Assembly: GCF_932294415.1 (NCBI RefSeq)
Contig: NC_065536.1
Location: 53,478,354 to 53,542,353, forward strand
Direction: 5' to 3'
DNA length: 64,000 nt
Source: Quercus robur
Taxonomy: Eukaryota; Streptophyta; Magnoliopsida; Fagales; Fagaceae
Shown here one piece after another: positions 47,673 to 58,650 of the stretch. A program made the translations under genes and the position numbers. How positions within the stretch are numbered: the first letter of the stretch is position 1; every line of letters begins with the position of its first letter. The notes under the pieces are model-generated. The model ran no database searches. It saw only the letters and a program-made list of their open reading frames with translations, and had not been told where the DNA came from.

Positions 47673-49548
47673 CTAGTCGCTAACCCGTGCGATGCACGGG
47701 ATAATTAAATAAAATTGAGTTAAAAATGAAGGAAAATAAATAATTTAGTTCAAAATAAAGGTTCAACTAAAAAATTTGTAAAAAATACAATTAGTTTTTA
47801 CTTTCTTTGAAATTGAACCTAAAAACAGAACCGTACATATGTGGGGACAATGAAAATATTATCATGATGAATGATTTGAAAATTCACAACTACATTAAAT
47901 TTAAAGAACAAAGACATTTGTTTCACAGCATTATATTAAATGATTAAAGCCCTTAAAATGAGTGAGGAAGACACAAACTTTTGCAGACCAAGAACTGAGA
48001 GTAATTTGGTAGAATTGTAAAGTAACGCTTTCTTTCATATGCCAAAATATCATCCAAAGTATAAAGTGTTAATGGAACCGTAGAACATGAAAATATATGC
48101 TCACTAAGATACAAATAGCTTAATTAAATTTATGACTAATCAACAGCAGCATGGTGTGGAAATTGTTTACCAAAAAAAAAGTAGTATCTAACAATCAAAC
48201 ATATGTATCTAACAATTCTAACCATAAAGCAACTACAACATGAGCATTTGGTTCAAAGTATTAAAACAATAACTAAATTTACAAAATGCCCTTTATATAT
48301 ATTTGTAGTGATAGAGATTCACAACAATGGAATTTCCCAGCAAAGCAATTCATTTTTATTTCTAATTGAAGAAACAAAAACACAAAGCATAATAAGAAAT
48401 GAATGTGCTAAAAAAAAGCAACTGGTGACAAAACATGACACTATGGTTGTAGTTTTAAAATACAGCATGTGACAGTATTGGTGGTTTTTCTTTAGCGTCT
48501 ATCAGAATTGAACCAAAAGACAGAGCTCCAATTAAAAACCACAGGAATCAAAACAATCATCCACACCACACCACAGCAAAGCAATTCAATGTTATTTCTA
48601 ATTGAACAAACAATTACAATGTCTGCACCTCTGCTAAGCCTGTCCTACCTGGATTCCAAAAGATAAGTTGCAAAACAACAAGGCTTTGAACATTTACATT
48701 CCAAGTTATTTCCAATCAGTTAGTGGGCATGGTTGCCTAAGCCAGAAGTACAATTTCACCACAACTAACTGGGTATTAATTCCACCTATAGCTTATTTCA
48801 TAAATTAAAACCTCCCCTAAGCATAAAAATAAGACACAGAAAAGCAAAACGGTAGGAAGGAAAGTATAAAAAGTAAAAGAACCTAGGAAAGTTGACCCAC
48901 AATTCTCTGATTTGCCAAAGTACACTCCATTAAACCCGTGAATTACAAGAACAGCGCAGAGGTATAGATAAGAGTTAAAGAGTCCATATCCGTATCAATT
49001 TTCCTGGGCTTTTCTCTCTCTCTCTCTCTCTCTTTCTGTTTCTCAATTAATCAATTATATCTCTGTCAAACACCCAAACTCTCAGACCAATAATAAAGAT
49101 TCAATTTTGAATATGTGTTTGTCTTCCTTATAATATCAGAAACTGAGATATGTGTTCAAACCGAGCAGCAAACCATTACTACCAATCCATATAACAAAAT
49201 GTAATAAGGAAAACAAAAATCATCAAGCAAAAGAATGGAGCACAAAAAGAACTGAGATTTGGAGATACCTCAACCGAAGCAGCCACGTTCTGTCAGTATT
49301 TATACACTGTGAGGAGAGGAAGACAAGAAGGAAGGAACTCAGATACACTGTGAGAAAGAAAAAGGCTCTTCTTCGATCCAGAGAGTTTGCGGTTGTTGTG
49401 GGTGGTGCTGGCGCTGAGGAAGGAGATCTCTGCTGGTTTGTGGGTATAGTGGGCTTCTGTTGGTTTGTGGGTATGGTGGGTTTTGACTGAGGAAGAAGAA
49501 GGCAGAGACTGGGTTTTGCGTTTATAGGATTTTAGAAATGTTGCGTGA

Positions 49549-49595
<47 letters not shown>

Positions 49596-49662
49596 TTTAT
49601 GTTTTTTTTTAATATTATGCCGACGTGGAAAAAGTTTAAGAGATTTTAGTTTTAATATTAGA
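47673..49662 (-). mobile_element. complete non-autonomous Helitron (1,990 bp)
   Basis: Read on the minus strand the element starts TCTAATATTAAAACTAAAAT at 49662 and ends with a 17-nt hairpin (cccgtgc-atc-gcacggg, 47684-47700), then seven bases, then CTAG at 47676-47673. It is flanked by A at 47672 and T at 49663, the AT target of Helitrons. The interior has a (TC)n run near 49017-49033 and a pure T tract of about 40 near the 5' end. No Rep/helicase is encoded. Its 3' end lies 11 bases upstream of the bS21 start codon. Confidence 0.88.
49553..49592. repeat. pure T homopolymer, about 40 nt, in the Helitron
   Basis: An uninterrupted T run near the Helitron 5' terminus. Its length is likely to vary and may be affected by assembly error. 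Confidence 0.85.
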
Positions 49663-50623
49663 TAATAATAATAATAATAATAACAATAATAATATATTGA
49701 TATATTGATTGAGGCCTTCTCTTTGTTTCAACGAAAATTGATACGAGTTTTCGGGATTGCTTTTCAACACATGGGTTAGGGGACTCATGGCTTATTAAGC
49801 TCAGACCCATAACCTAAACTGGTCTAGGTTGTATAATTAGATCACTATATAATTCCATTAAAAAATTTGCTATTAAGTATGTAATTAAATTTTCCTAAAA
49901 AAAAAAAAGAAAGTATGTAATTAACTAATGAAAAAAATGATTCTCAAAAAAATAAACTAATGAAATTTTTTTACTAATTTAAAGATTTTTTTAATGTGAG
50001 AAAAATATTTTTAGTGGTAATTTTTTAATGAAATTTGATTAAAAACTTGAGTTGAATAAATTTAAAATTTAGAGAACTCAATTAAACGAAAGCAAAATTA
50101 GATGACTAAGTTGAATTTCAGTCAAAATTAGAGAGTGTAATTTGCATTTTAACAAAAAAAAATTTATCTTATAACTTACTGCTTATAATTTGTTGTGAAA
50201 ATATTATAAATGTGTGGATTTCAGTTAACTAAACTTTTAATACCTTTATAGTCCAATTGGTGACCCATTAATTAAATCAATTAAGGCTATGAAGGAGCCG
50301 AGCAAATATGTTTATTAAAAGTTTCTTGTTCATGTAATTTTATTTCAAACATAAGCTCATCACCAAACAATATTACATGCTCAAGCTTGGTTCGTTTTCT
50401 TATCAAACAAGTTCAAGCTTTTTCATGAGCTACTTAATTAGCTTATTTTTTGTTTCCATATATAGTAAAACTATGATTTGAAATTTCTTAAACCTTCACA
50501 AATCTAAGTTTTTACTAGGAGTTTCAAGTGTTTTTTTTTTTTTTTCAACCCAACCTTGTTAAGTTAAGAAATTCTCAACCCAACCTAACTTATCACATAT
50601 GTAAAAATCAACCCAATCCAACC
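49663..50623. other. intergenic, no gene seen
   Basis: Starts with an (ATA/ATT)n microsatellite at 49663-49696. The remainder is AT-rich with no supported gene. T-runs at 50530-50545 and near 50633 precede the next LINE. Confidence 0.4.
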
Positions 50624-50672
50624 TACACAAGGTTTTTTTTTTTTTTTTTTAGAATGAACTTGTGTGATTTTA

Positions 50673-51239
50673 TTAAGGTAAATCAGCTACATCCGATTGT
50701 AAAAACGAAACAATATATGATAGGACATCTTCCATCCATACTTGAAAATCTGGTATGTGTATAGCATGTTTTGCCAAATTATAAGCTATACTATTGCCGC
50801 TTCTCTTAATGTGAGAATACAACAATCTTACAAAATTATTTGCAAACAACCTCACATCCTCTACCAATAAACCCAGTGGGGATAGATTATGGTCTTCTGC
50901 CTTCAAAGGTTGAATCAGACCAAGAGAGCCCCCTTTGAGTATGGCATTTTGGGAACCTAGTTTGTGTGCAAACTTCAATGCTTTAAGTGCTGCCAAAGCT
51001 TTTATCTCATCTGCCTTGTAAGCTTGATTTATTTTTTCTACACAAGATGCCATAATAGCTCCATTATTGTTCCTTATTACAACTCCAATGCCTGACATGT
51101 TTAAATTACCGAACACGGCGCCATCAAAATTAACCTTAATAAAACCAGATTGTGGAGGACTCCACCTTGTTCCTCCAATGCCATTGCTCACAACCTTCAT
51201 CTCTACAATCTGCGTGTTTGCTTGGTATTGCGCCAACAT
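50673..51239 (-). pseudogene. LINE RNase H domain with lost catalytic residues
   Basis: 188 codons of the ORF2 C-terminus. The first acidic residue is kept (NFDGAVF) and so is the Glu (KADEIKALAALKAL). The third acidic motif, normally EGDS, is KGGS here (D to G), and the late NxVAHxLA motif is NSIAYNLAKHA (H to Y). The domain would not be expected to cut RNA. Confidence 0.85.
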
Positions 51240-51617
51240 AGCTTTTGATTGTTATGCAACCTGATGAAGTGGACTGACCTAAATGTTCATTCGGACTTTA
51301 TTCCTCTGACTCCAAACACTCCAAGCCGTATAAGCAAACAGCTCCAAGGACATTCTTTTCCCAACCATCCATGATAGCAACTCCTTCACACCCAAGAACC
51401 CAACTTCATGCTTGAAACTCCATTCTTCCTAATTAGCCCACACCACATCCAACTCTGAACATGACCATAGTGCATGCTTTGCTTCTTCGACAGCTAGTTT
51501 ACACCTTTCACAGATTAAGTAGGCTACTATTTTCCTACGCATCAGAGCTTGTTTGGTTGGCAATGCATTACGACAAACTCGCTAAATAATTTTTTTTACC
51601 TTTGGTGGAACTTGCAT

Positions 51618-52033
51618 CTACCATATCTCTTTCCAAACCTTCTTGTCATAGATTGGGAGAGCTCGTGGATAAGCTTGCATCTCTGACTCCTCTTTAAGGA
51701 ATCTATACCTAGACTTGCACGAATAGTGGCTGGAGGTGGAATAAGGCCAATATAAGGTGTCCTCTGCTACACTTTGGCTAAGGGGAATTTTCTTGATCAA
51801 CTCCGCATCCTCTACCACAAATAGACTGTCAACCAGCTCTTCATTCCATCTTCTTGTGACTGGATCAATAAGTGTATCCACGTTGTGATTTTCAAAACTC
51901 TCTAAAGGATAACTTGGTTGCAATGGTGGGTGTTTTCTTGGCAGCCAACATTGCTGCCAAATGTTAATTTTTTTCTCCACTTCCTATCCTCCATATTGCT
52001 CCCCTTTGAATGATGTCTCTCTCTCTAAGGATA
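51618..52033 (-). pseudogene. LINE ORF2 linker fragment, upstream of zf-RVT
   Basis: A 120-codon frame (51618-51980) plus the preceding bases to 52033. It contains the GDGS-type segment (GSGEKINIWQQCWLPRKHP), then RWNEELVDSLF and LIKKIPLSQS, typical of the region between RT thumb and zf-RVT. It ends at a stop where the zf-RVT part begins. Confidence 0.8.
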
Positions 52034-52044
52034 TACACAAGGTT

Positions 52045-52873
52045 AAGTTGAGTGGTTGGGATGTGCATTCATGTTTTATGCCTTATAAAAAATTGGATTT
52101 TCATTAATTATTTATTTATTTTTCAATAAATTGTTATAATCCGTATGATATGATTAAATTATATTCAGAATTTCCAAATTCATCAAAAATAATTCTTAAA
52201 ATACCAAAATCAATCAAACTACAAAAGTTTAAATAAGGATAATACACTATGGATTGTGTTGGGTTAGAGGGGTTAAAAAAATTATTAACTTAATTCCAAG
52301 CGGACCCAACATTCAAAATAAAATTCCAACGTGAGGCGTTGGGTTGGTGGATTTGATGTCAGGGCCGACCCTAGGCCTAAACGATTTAGGCCATGGCCTA
52401 GGACCCCCGAATACAAGGCCCCAAAATATAGGGGCAATAATTTTTTTTTTTTAATTTTTTTTATTATTTTAAAACTAAAAGAAGTATGTGAGTAATGTTG
52501 TATATATTTCTCCCCACTCTTAAGAAGGCCTAAAAAAATTAGAGTTTTATTAGTAATACTACATGTTTACTACATAAGTCTTATAAATTGATATGTAACC
52601 AAACCAATAAGTAATTCAATACTGATTTATTCTTTTATTGAAGTACCACACCATTAACACATAAATTGTAAGCTTTTTATAATAAAATTTGTGGTAATTT
52701 TATCATGTTCTCCACAAAAAATTAAAAATTAATAGAAATTCAATCCAATCACCATCAAGCGAGTGATAAGTACTAAAGTCACTACACATTTATAACCAAA
52801 AACCTTACAAAGTAATATAGCAAGAATTTGATTAGTGCCACTTGAACAATATAATAAATGAATTTATAAACAA
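52045..52873. other. intergenic; left part of an element split by the next LINE
   Basis: No gene is supported. At 52361-52410 the sequence is rich in ggcct/aggcc (gggccgaccctaggcct, ggccatggcctagg), text that reappears in altered form after the LINE at about 58838-58870 (ccttaggcctcat). The LINE at 52885-58639 may therefore have inserted into an older DNA element. Confidence 0.4.
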
Positions 52874-53054
52874 CTTTTTTTTATAAGTACTCTGTTTCTC
52901 TGGCACTGAAGCAGGGAGACTGTGATCTCTCGTCTTTAAGCTAGTAGAAGTGATTGGTTCCTTCTTGTAAGGCGTTTGTTCCCTAAGATAACAGTGTTAT
53001 CGGTAGGGCTAGTGGGTTTTTCTTTTTGGGGTCTGGGAAACACTGAGAGGAAGG

Positions 53055-54512
53055 ATGGAAAACTTAACAAAGGATTGGTGCAAGCTGTCGTTAAATGATA
53101 GAGAAGGAGGTAAACTCGCAGTAAAGAAGGACAGAGTATCTCATGAGTTCGCGTTTGTGGCAAGATTCCTAACTAAGAGAGTGTTGAATACTGAGGCGAT
53201 AATCAGAACTTTTAGCCCTCTGTGGCGATCAAGGAATGGCTTTAAGGTTCGCAACGCAGGTGACCACATTCTGATTTTTGAGTTTGACAATGCGGAGGAG
53301 GTTGAAAAAATTTTGGCAAGCGAGCCATGGAGTTTCGACAGGCACTTGGTCGTTCTTCAAAAATTGGCTAATGCAATCCCAGTCCATGACATGGCTTTGA
53401 ACACAGTATCTCTTTGGGTACAAGTCCATAACATACCGATCAGTTTTTTAAACAAGGGAGTAGCAGAGGATTTATGTGACTCAGTGGGGAAAGTAGACCG
53501 TAGTACAAGCGATGTGGAGGTTGATAGAGGTAGCTTCTTCCGAGTTCGTGTGCGCGTAGATATTTCTATCCCTCTCTGTAGAGGGCGGGTTCTCTCCATT
53601 GAAGATGAAGAAGAGCATTGGGTAACGTTCAAATACGAACGTCTGCCCAATATATGCTACTGGTGCGGATGTTTGGACCACTCGAACAAGGATTGCGATA
53701 GGTGGATTGAAAGCGAAGGAACTTTGAAAGAAAGTGACCGTGAGTATGGGGCTTGGATCCAAGCAGCTGTAACTCCGACGAACAGGAGGACAGTGGTAGT
53801 CGTACCGGGGTTCTACGAGAATAGAAAACAGAGGAAGCCAACTCCGGTCAGGCCGGGGACAGAGGAAAGTTCAACGTCGACGAAGGAGCGCCGAGAAGAC
53901 GTTATAGAAGGGCAGCAAAAAGAAACGGCTAGGGCAGAAATTAAGGAGCATGTAACTGAAGAAATAAATGCGCCGGGGTCATCAATTCTCCAAACGGCTA
54001 AGGAAGGTAATCACGGAATTAAAGAGGATATTATTGACAGCCAATTATTGGAGATTGACAGAGAGTTAAATAAGGTTGTAATCACTGGGGGCGAAAAAAG
54101 GGGAGCTTTAACCAATAATAAGGAGGTTGGCGTGGACTTTCCAAATAAAGATAATGAAGGGAAAAACAAATCAAGTAACTCTGAAGGGGTATCTGAGGCA
54201 GCTGCAAATCACGTGGCATTTATAAGTGAAAATCCTGTTAGTAATTCTGAAACACAGCAACCCGTAGAGCCTGGAAAAAATTCTAGCCGTGCAAGGAAGG
54301 GGCAAACCCTAACTAGAACTTGGACTAGAATTGCAAGACCTGCACAAGAATCTGAAGATGGAAGGAAAAAAGAGAGTGGCACACGGGCTAAACGGTCTTT
54401 CATGGAAGTGGATGGGAGTGAAGTTCAAAATAAAAAAAGGCTGGTTCTTTACAACAGCAAAACAAATTTACTAGTGGCGGAGGCTGATGGTCAACCCCGC
54501 CAAGAGCAATGA
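53055..54512 (+). CDS. LINE ORF1 protein (DUF4283 domain and CCHC zinc knuckle)
   Basis: 485 codons, open throughout. An N-terminal DUF4283-type domain occupies roughly residues 15-190 (FNPLWRSRNGF-like FSPLWRSRNGFKVRN, EPWSFDRHLVVLQ, LWVQVHNIPISF). A CX2CX4HX4C knuckle (CYWCGCLDHSNKDC) lies at about 201-214. The C-terminal half is charged and low-complexity with basic patches (KRSFMEVDGSEVQNKKRLVL). ORF1 proteins bind the LINE RNA and form the ribonucleoprotein needed for integration. The start follows aaggATGg and is the first ATG after the 5' UTR. The stop overlaps the ORF2 start as ATGA at 54509-54512. Confidence 0.92.
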   Translation: MENLTKDWCKLSLNDREGGKLAVKKDRVSHEFAFVARFLTKRVLNTEAIIRTFSPLWRSRNGFKVRNAGDHILIFEFDNAEEVEKILASEPWSFDRHLVVLQKLANAIPVHDMALNTVSLWVQVHNIPISFLNKGVAEDLCDSVGKVDRSTSDVEVDRGSFFRVRVRVDISIPLCRGRVLSIEDEEEHWVTFKYERLPNICYWCGCLDHSNKDCDRWIESEGTLKESDREYGAWIQAAVTPTNRRTVVVVPGFYENRKQRKPTPVRPGTEESSTSTKERREDVIEGQQKETARAEIKEHVTEEINAPGSSILQTAKEGNHGIKEDIIDSQLLEIDRELNKVVITGGEKRGALTNNKEVGVDFPNKDNEGKNKSSNSEGVSEAAANHVAFISENPVSNSETQQPVEPGKNSSRARKGQTLTRTWTRIARPAQESEDGRKKESGTRAKRSFMEVDGSEVQNKKRLVLYNSKTNLLVAEADGQPRQEQ

Positions 54513-57500
54513 ATCTCCTATGTTGGAACTGTCGGGGGCTTGGGAAGCTTCCGACAAAACAGGAGCTCGGGGATTTAATCCGGGCACAAGATCTTTCAGT
54601 TGTGTTCTTAGCCGAAACATGGCTGGATAAAGCAAGGCTAGAGGAGATACGAAGCAAGATGAAGTTTGGTGGTATGATTGAAGTTTGTCGTGATACGAGA
54701 GGGGGGGGGGAATTGTGATTTTTTGGAAAAAGGATGTCGACTTTTCATTGGGCACCTTTTCTCCAAACCACATTGATGGTATTTTGAACAAAGGTAAGGA
54801 GGATGAATGGAGGTTTACGGGATTTTATGGAGAGCCAGAAACACAGAATCATCACTTATCTTGGACCTGCCTTCGAAGACTTAAGAACAGGAATTCTATC
54901 CCTTGGCTTTGTGCAGGGGATTTTAATGAAATTACTAGAAGTCATGAGAAGAAGGGGGGGAGACTAAGACCTGAAAGACAGATGGAAGAATTTAGAGATG
55001 TCCTTGATGAGTGTGGCTTCAGGGATCTAGGTTTTGTGGGGGGTAAATTTACATGGTGCAATGGACATCCGGATGGCTTCACTATTTGGGAAAGGCTTGA
55101 TAGAGCGTTTGCAACCATGGAGTGGATAGAAAAATTCCCAGCCACTAAGGTGATACACTTGGAGTGTGGTTCGTCGGATCATAAACCAATCCTTATAAGG
55201 CTTAATGGGATTCCAAAAATCCGACAAAAACCATGGCGATTCGAACACATGTGGTTGGAGGAAGAGGGGTGTAGGGAAACAGTTGAGGAGGCGTGGTCAC
55301 GAGAAGCTCAGGGGCATGCCATGATTCGAGTTGAAAGTAAGATTGGGTATTGCCAATCAAAACTGAAATGGTGGAGTAGGGTGGCCATTGGGAATATTAC
55401 ACGGCAATTAAAGGAGAAAAAGGAACAGTTACGTAAAGCAGAAGATGCAGCTATCAATGGAAAGTCCATGGGTAAGGTGTTTCGGCTAAAAAGGGAGATA
55501 AATGACCTCCTTTCAAAGGAGGAAAAAATGTGGAGGCAAAGATCACGCATGTTATGGTTACATGAAGGTGATGGGAATACTAGATTTTTCCATAGTCAAG
55601 CCACTCATAGATTTCGACGAAATAGAATTGAGGTGTTAGAGAATTCGAGGGGGGAAAGGTGTGAGGAAGAAGGAGAGGTGGCAAACATACTAATTGAGTT
55701 CTATGAGAATCTATTCTCCTCATCTAGTCCGGTTCAAATCGAGGAAGCCCTTGAAGCCACACCATTGGTGATTACGGCGGAGATGAACAATGAACTCTCA
55801 ACCCCTTTTCAAAGAAGTGAAGTGGACTTAGCCTTGAAGCAGATGAACCCCCTAAAAGCTCCGGGACCAGATGGGATGCCGCCATTATTCTTCCAACAAT
55901 TTTGGACAACCATTGGAGAGGAGGTGTCAGAGGCAGTCCTAAATTGTCTCAACTCTAGTATGATTCCCCACTCCATAAATCGTACCTTCATCACACTCAT
56001 TCTGAAGGTAAAAAGCCCGGTAAGAGTTTCAGAATTTCGCCCTATAGCACTTTGTAATACTCTTTATAAGATTATTTCTAAAGTCCTAGCTAATAGACTT
56101 AAGAAAATATTACCTAGTGTTATTTCTGAGACCCAAAGTGCATTCCAATCCAGCAAAGCTATTTCTGATAATATTTTGGTGGCATTTGAAACTTTACACC
56201 ATATGAAATCTCAAAAATCTAAGAAGACCGGCTTTATGGCTATGAAGCTAGATATGAGCAAGGCGTATGATAGAGTTGAATGGGATTTTTTGATTAAGAT
56301 TATGAAGAAAATGGGCTTCTGTGATAAATGGGTGTCCCTTATTTTTGAGTGCATCAGTATGGTGTCTTATTCCATTTTGGTGAATGGGGAGCCTAAGGGT
56401 GATATTAGGCCATCAAGGGGGCTAAGGCAAGGCGATCCTTTGTCCCCTTACCTTTTTTTGTTATGCTCGGAAGGGTTAAATAGAATGCTTCAAAAGGCAG
56501 CCCACAATGATCAAATAAGGGGCTTTTCTTTATGTAAACATGGCCCAAAAATCTCACATTTATTCTTTGCAGATGATAGTTTGTTGATTTGTCGAGCTAC
56601 CATGTCTAATCTTCAAGCAATTCAAACCATCCTCTCTTTATATGAACGTGCCTCAGGCCAAAAGCTCAATCGGGAGAAAACTTCCATATTTTTTAGCAAG
56701 GCAACAAGTGAAGGAACAAGAGAGGAGATCTCAAATTTCTTGGGGGTACCGGAGGTGAAAGAATATGAAACATATCTTGGCTTACCGGCGGTGGTGGGAA
56801 GGAATAAAAAAGCGAGCCTAAGATACATAAAGGAAAGGATATGGAATAAACTCCAAGGGTAGAAAGAAAAGCTCCTATCACAAGCCGGTAGAGAAGTCTT
56901 ACTTAAGGCGGTGGTGCAAGCAATACCCACCTTCGCAATGAGTTGCTTTAAACTACCTGTGAGCCTTTGCAATGAGATTGAAGCCATGGTTCGGAAATTT
57001 TTTTGGGGGCAGAAGGGGGAGCAAAGAAAAATCCACTGGAAAAAATGGGAAATTCTTTGCAAACCCAAATCTGCGGGAGGAATGGGCTTCAAAGATTTAG
57101 AGAAATTCAACGATGCGATGTTGGCCAAACAGGTGTGGAGGCTGCTAAGGGATCAAAATTCTCTATTTTTCCAGGTTTTCAAAGCTAAGTACTTTCCAAG
57201 GGGTTCGGTGATGGAAGCTTCAAGAGCGTCCGGGTCTTTTGCATGGCAAAGTATCTTGAAAGCAAGGAAGGTGATTCTGAAGGGAATGAATGGAGGATCG
57301 GAGATGGGAAGAGCATTAATATATACGATGATAATTGGCTATCGGGTGAAGGGACTCCAACAATTATATCTCCACGGGCACCAGAATTAGAGGGGGCAAA
57401 AGTCTCGACCCTCATATCTGCGGATACAGGTACTTAGGACCATAATATATTACGCCAGCACTTCATTCATTTTGAAGCTCAAAGAATTATGGCAATCCCA

Positions 57501-58589
57501 CTGTGTATGACACAACAGAGGGATGTTTTAATATGGCCAAACTGCCCAAATGGAGAATACACGGTCAAAACAGGATACAAACTGTTGTGTGAAGATGAAA
57601 ACAGAGAAACTGCTTCGGCATTTGATGGCTCGCTCCAACAGTCATTTTGGAAGCGCATTTGGAAGATCCGGGTGCCATACAAAGTTAAAACCTTCCTCTG
57701 GCGGGTCTGCTCTGATGCATTACCTACAAAAGTCAACTTAAAGAAGAGGAAAGTCCTTGATGACTATCGGTGCTGTATCTGCCTCTCAGCGCAAGAAACC
57801 ACCTTCCATGCAATCTGGAGCTGCGAAGAATTAGAGCAAATCTGGTTCCCCTGTTTCAGCTAGGTTAAAACAGAGTACCCGAACATTACAGAGACCAAAG
57901 ACTTAATTAATTTGATCGGGATGCAGAAACAAAGATTGGAGTTGTTCGCGGTTGTGGCGTGGTTTGTGTGGAATCGAAGAAATAAACTACGGCTTAAGGA
58001 GCGGAGTTTGGATCGAGACAAGATTTTCAGTGCAGCAAGGAGATACCTCTCGGATTACCAGCTGAAATTCACAATAATGGAGAGTAAGCTTCCCTCGGTC
58101 AGAGCAAAATGGAGCCCTCCCTTGGGCGAGATGTACAAAACCAATTATGATGGGGCTGTATTTGCAGATTCGGATGAGGCTGGAATTGGAGTCATAGTCC
58201 GTAATGATAAGGGAGAAGTGCTAGCTGCCTTATCCGAGAAAATACCTTATCCAGGCTCGGTGGTTTTGGTGGAGATCCTAGCTGCACGTAGGGCAGTACA
58301 GTTTATTTTGGAATTGGGAATAACTCAGACAATCTTTGAGGGGGATTCAGAGATAGTGTATAAGGCTTTGAAAGTAGGAGATGAGGGTCAGGCTTCAATT
58401 GGACAGTTTGTAAAAGACATTATGTCTATCGCTGGTTCGCTTCGAACCTTTTCTTTCTCTCACATTAGGCGGCAGGGAAACTGTGTAGCCCATGCTTTGG
58501 CTAAGAGAGCAAGTTTTTCTTTTCCTTTATTAGTTTGGATGGAGCATGTTCCACCAGACGTATATCCGTTTGTAATTTCGGACCTTTAG
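54509..58589 (+). pseudogene. LINE ORF2 polyprotein (EN, RT, zf-RVT, RNase H), broken
   Basis: Domains in order: endonuclease (MNLLCWNCRGLGKLPTKQEL at the start, AGDFNEI near 54916, SSDHKPIL near 55174), RT ([47 protein letters not shown] near 56570), zf-RVT (CCICLSAQETTFHAIWSC near 57771), and RNase H (YDGAVF, LVEILAARRAV, EGDSEIV, NCVAHALAKRA). Lesions: a G10 run at 54701-54710 shifts frame, TAG at 56860-56862 in place of a conserved Trp, a frameshift near 57285, and TAG at 57435-57437 and 57861-57863. Catalytic residues are otherwise kept, so the copy decayed recently. Confidence 0.92.
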
Positions 58590-58650
58590 TTTCTTAATAA
58601 TACCACACGTTCTTGATTCTCAAAAAAAAAAAAAAAAAACTTTTTTTTAT

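Larger units (their letters stand above)
50635..52033 (-). mobile_element. 5'-truncated LINE (1.4 kb), RNase H lineage, 11-bp TSD
   Basis: Bounded by tacacaaggtt at 50624-50634 and 52034-52044. The poly-T after the left copy is the poly-A tail. Coding traces on the minus strand run from the linker (AIWRIGSGEKINIWQQCW) at 52000 through a broken zf-RVT (CRNALPTKQ, LICERCKLAVEE) to RNase H. Stops between 51240 and 51617 show it is inactive. Confidence 0.88.
52885..58639 (+). mobile_element. full-length L1-like LINE (5.75 kb) with TSD
   Basis: The element begins aagtactctgtttctctggc at 52885, has ORF1, ORF2 and a poly-A tail at 58622-58639, and is flanked by cttttttttat at 52874-52884 and 58640-58650 (the match extends through two more A). 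It is the only LINE here with both ends and both ORFs. ORF1 is open. ORF2 carries two frame shifts and three in-frame TAG codons. The 5' UTR is about 170 bases. Confidence 0.93.

Noticed and set aside
49152-49490. 112-codon frame inside the Helitron
   Set aside because: Low complexity at the C-terminus (Gly/Val/Trp repeats), no Helitron Rep/helicase motif, no homologue recognised.
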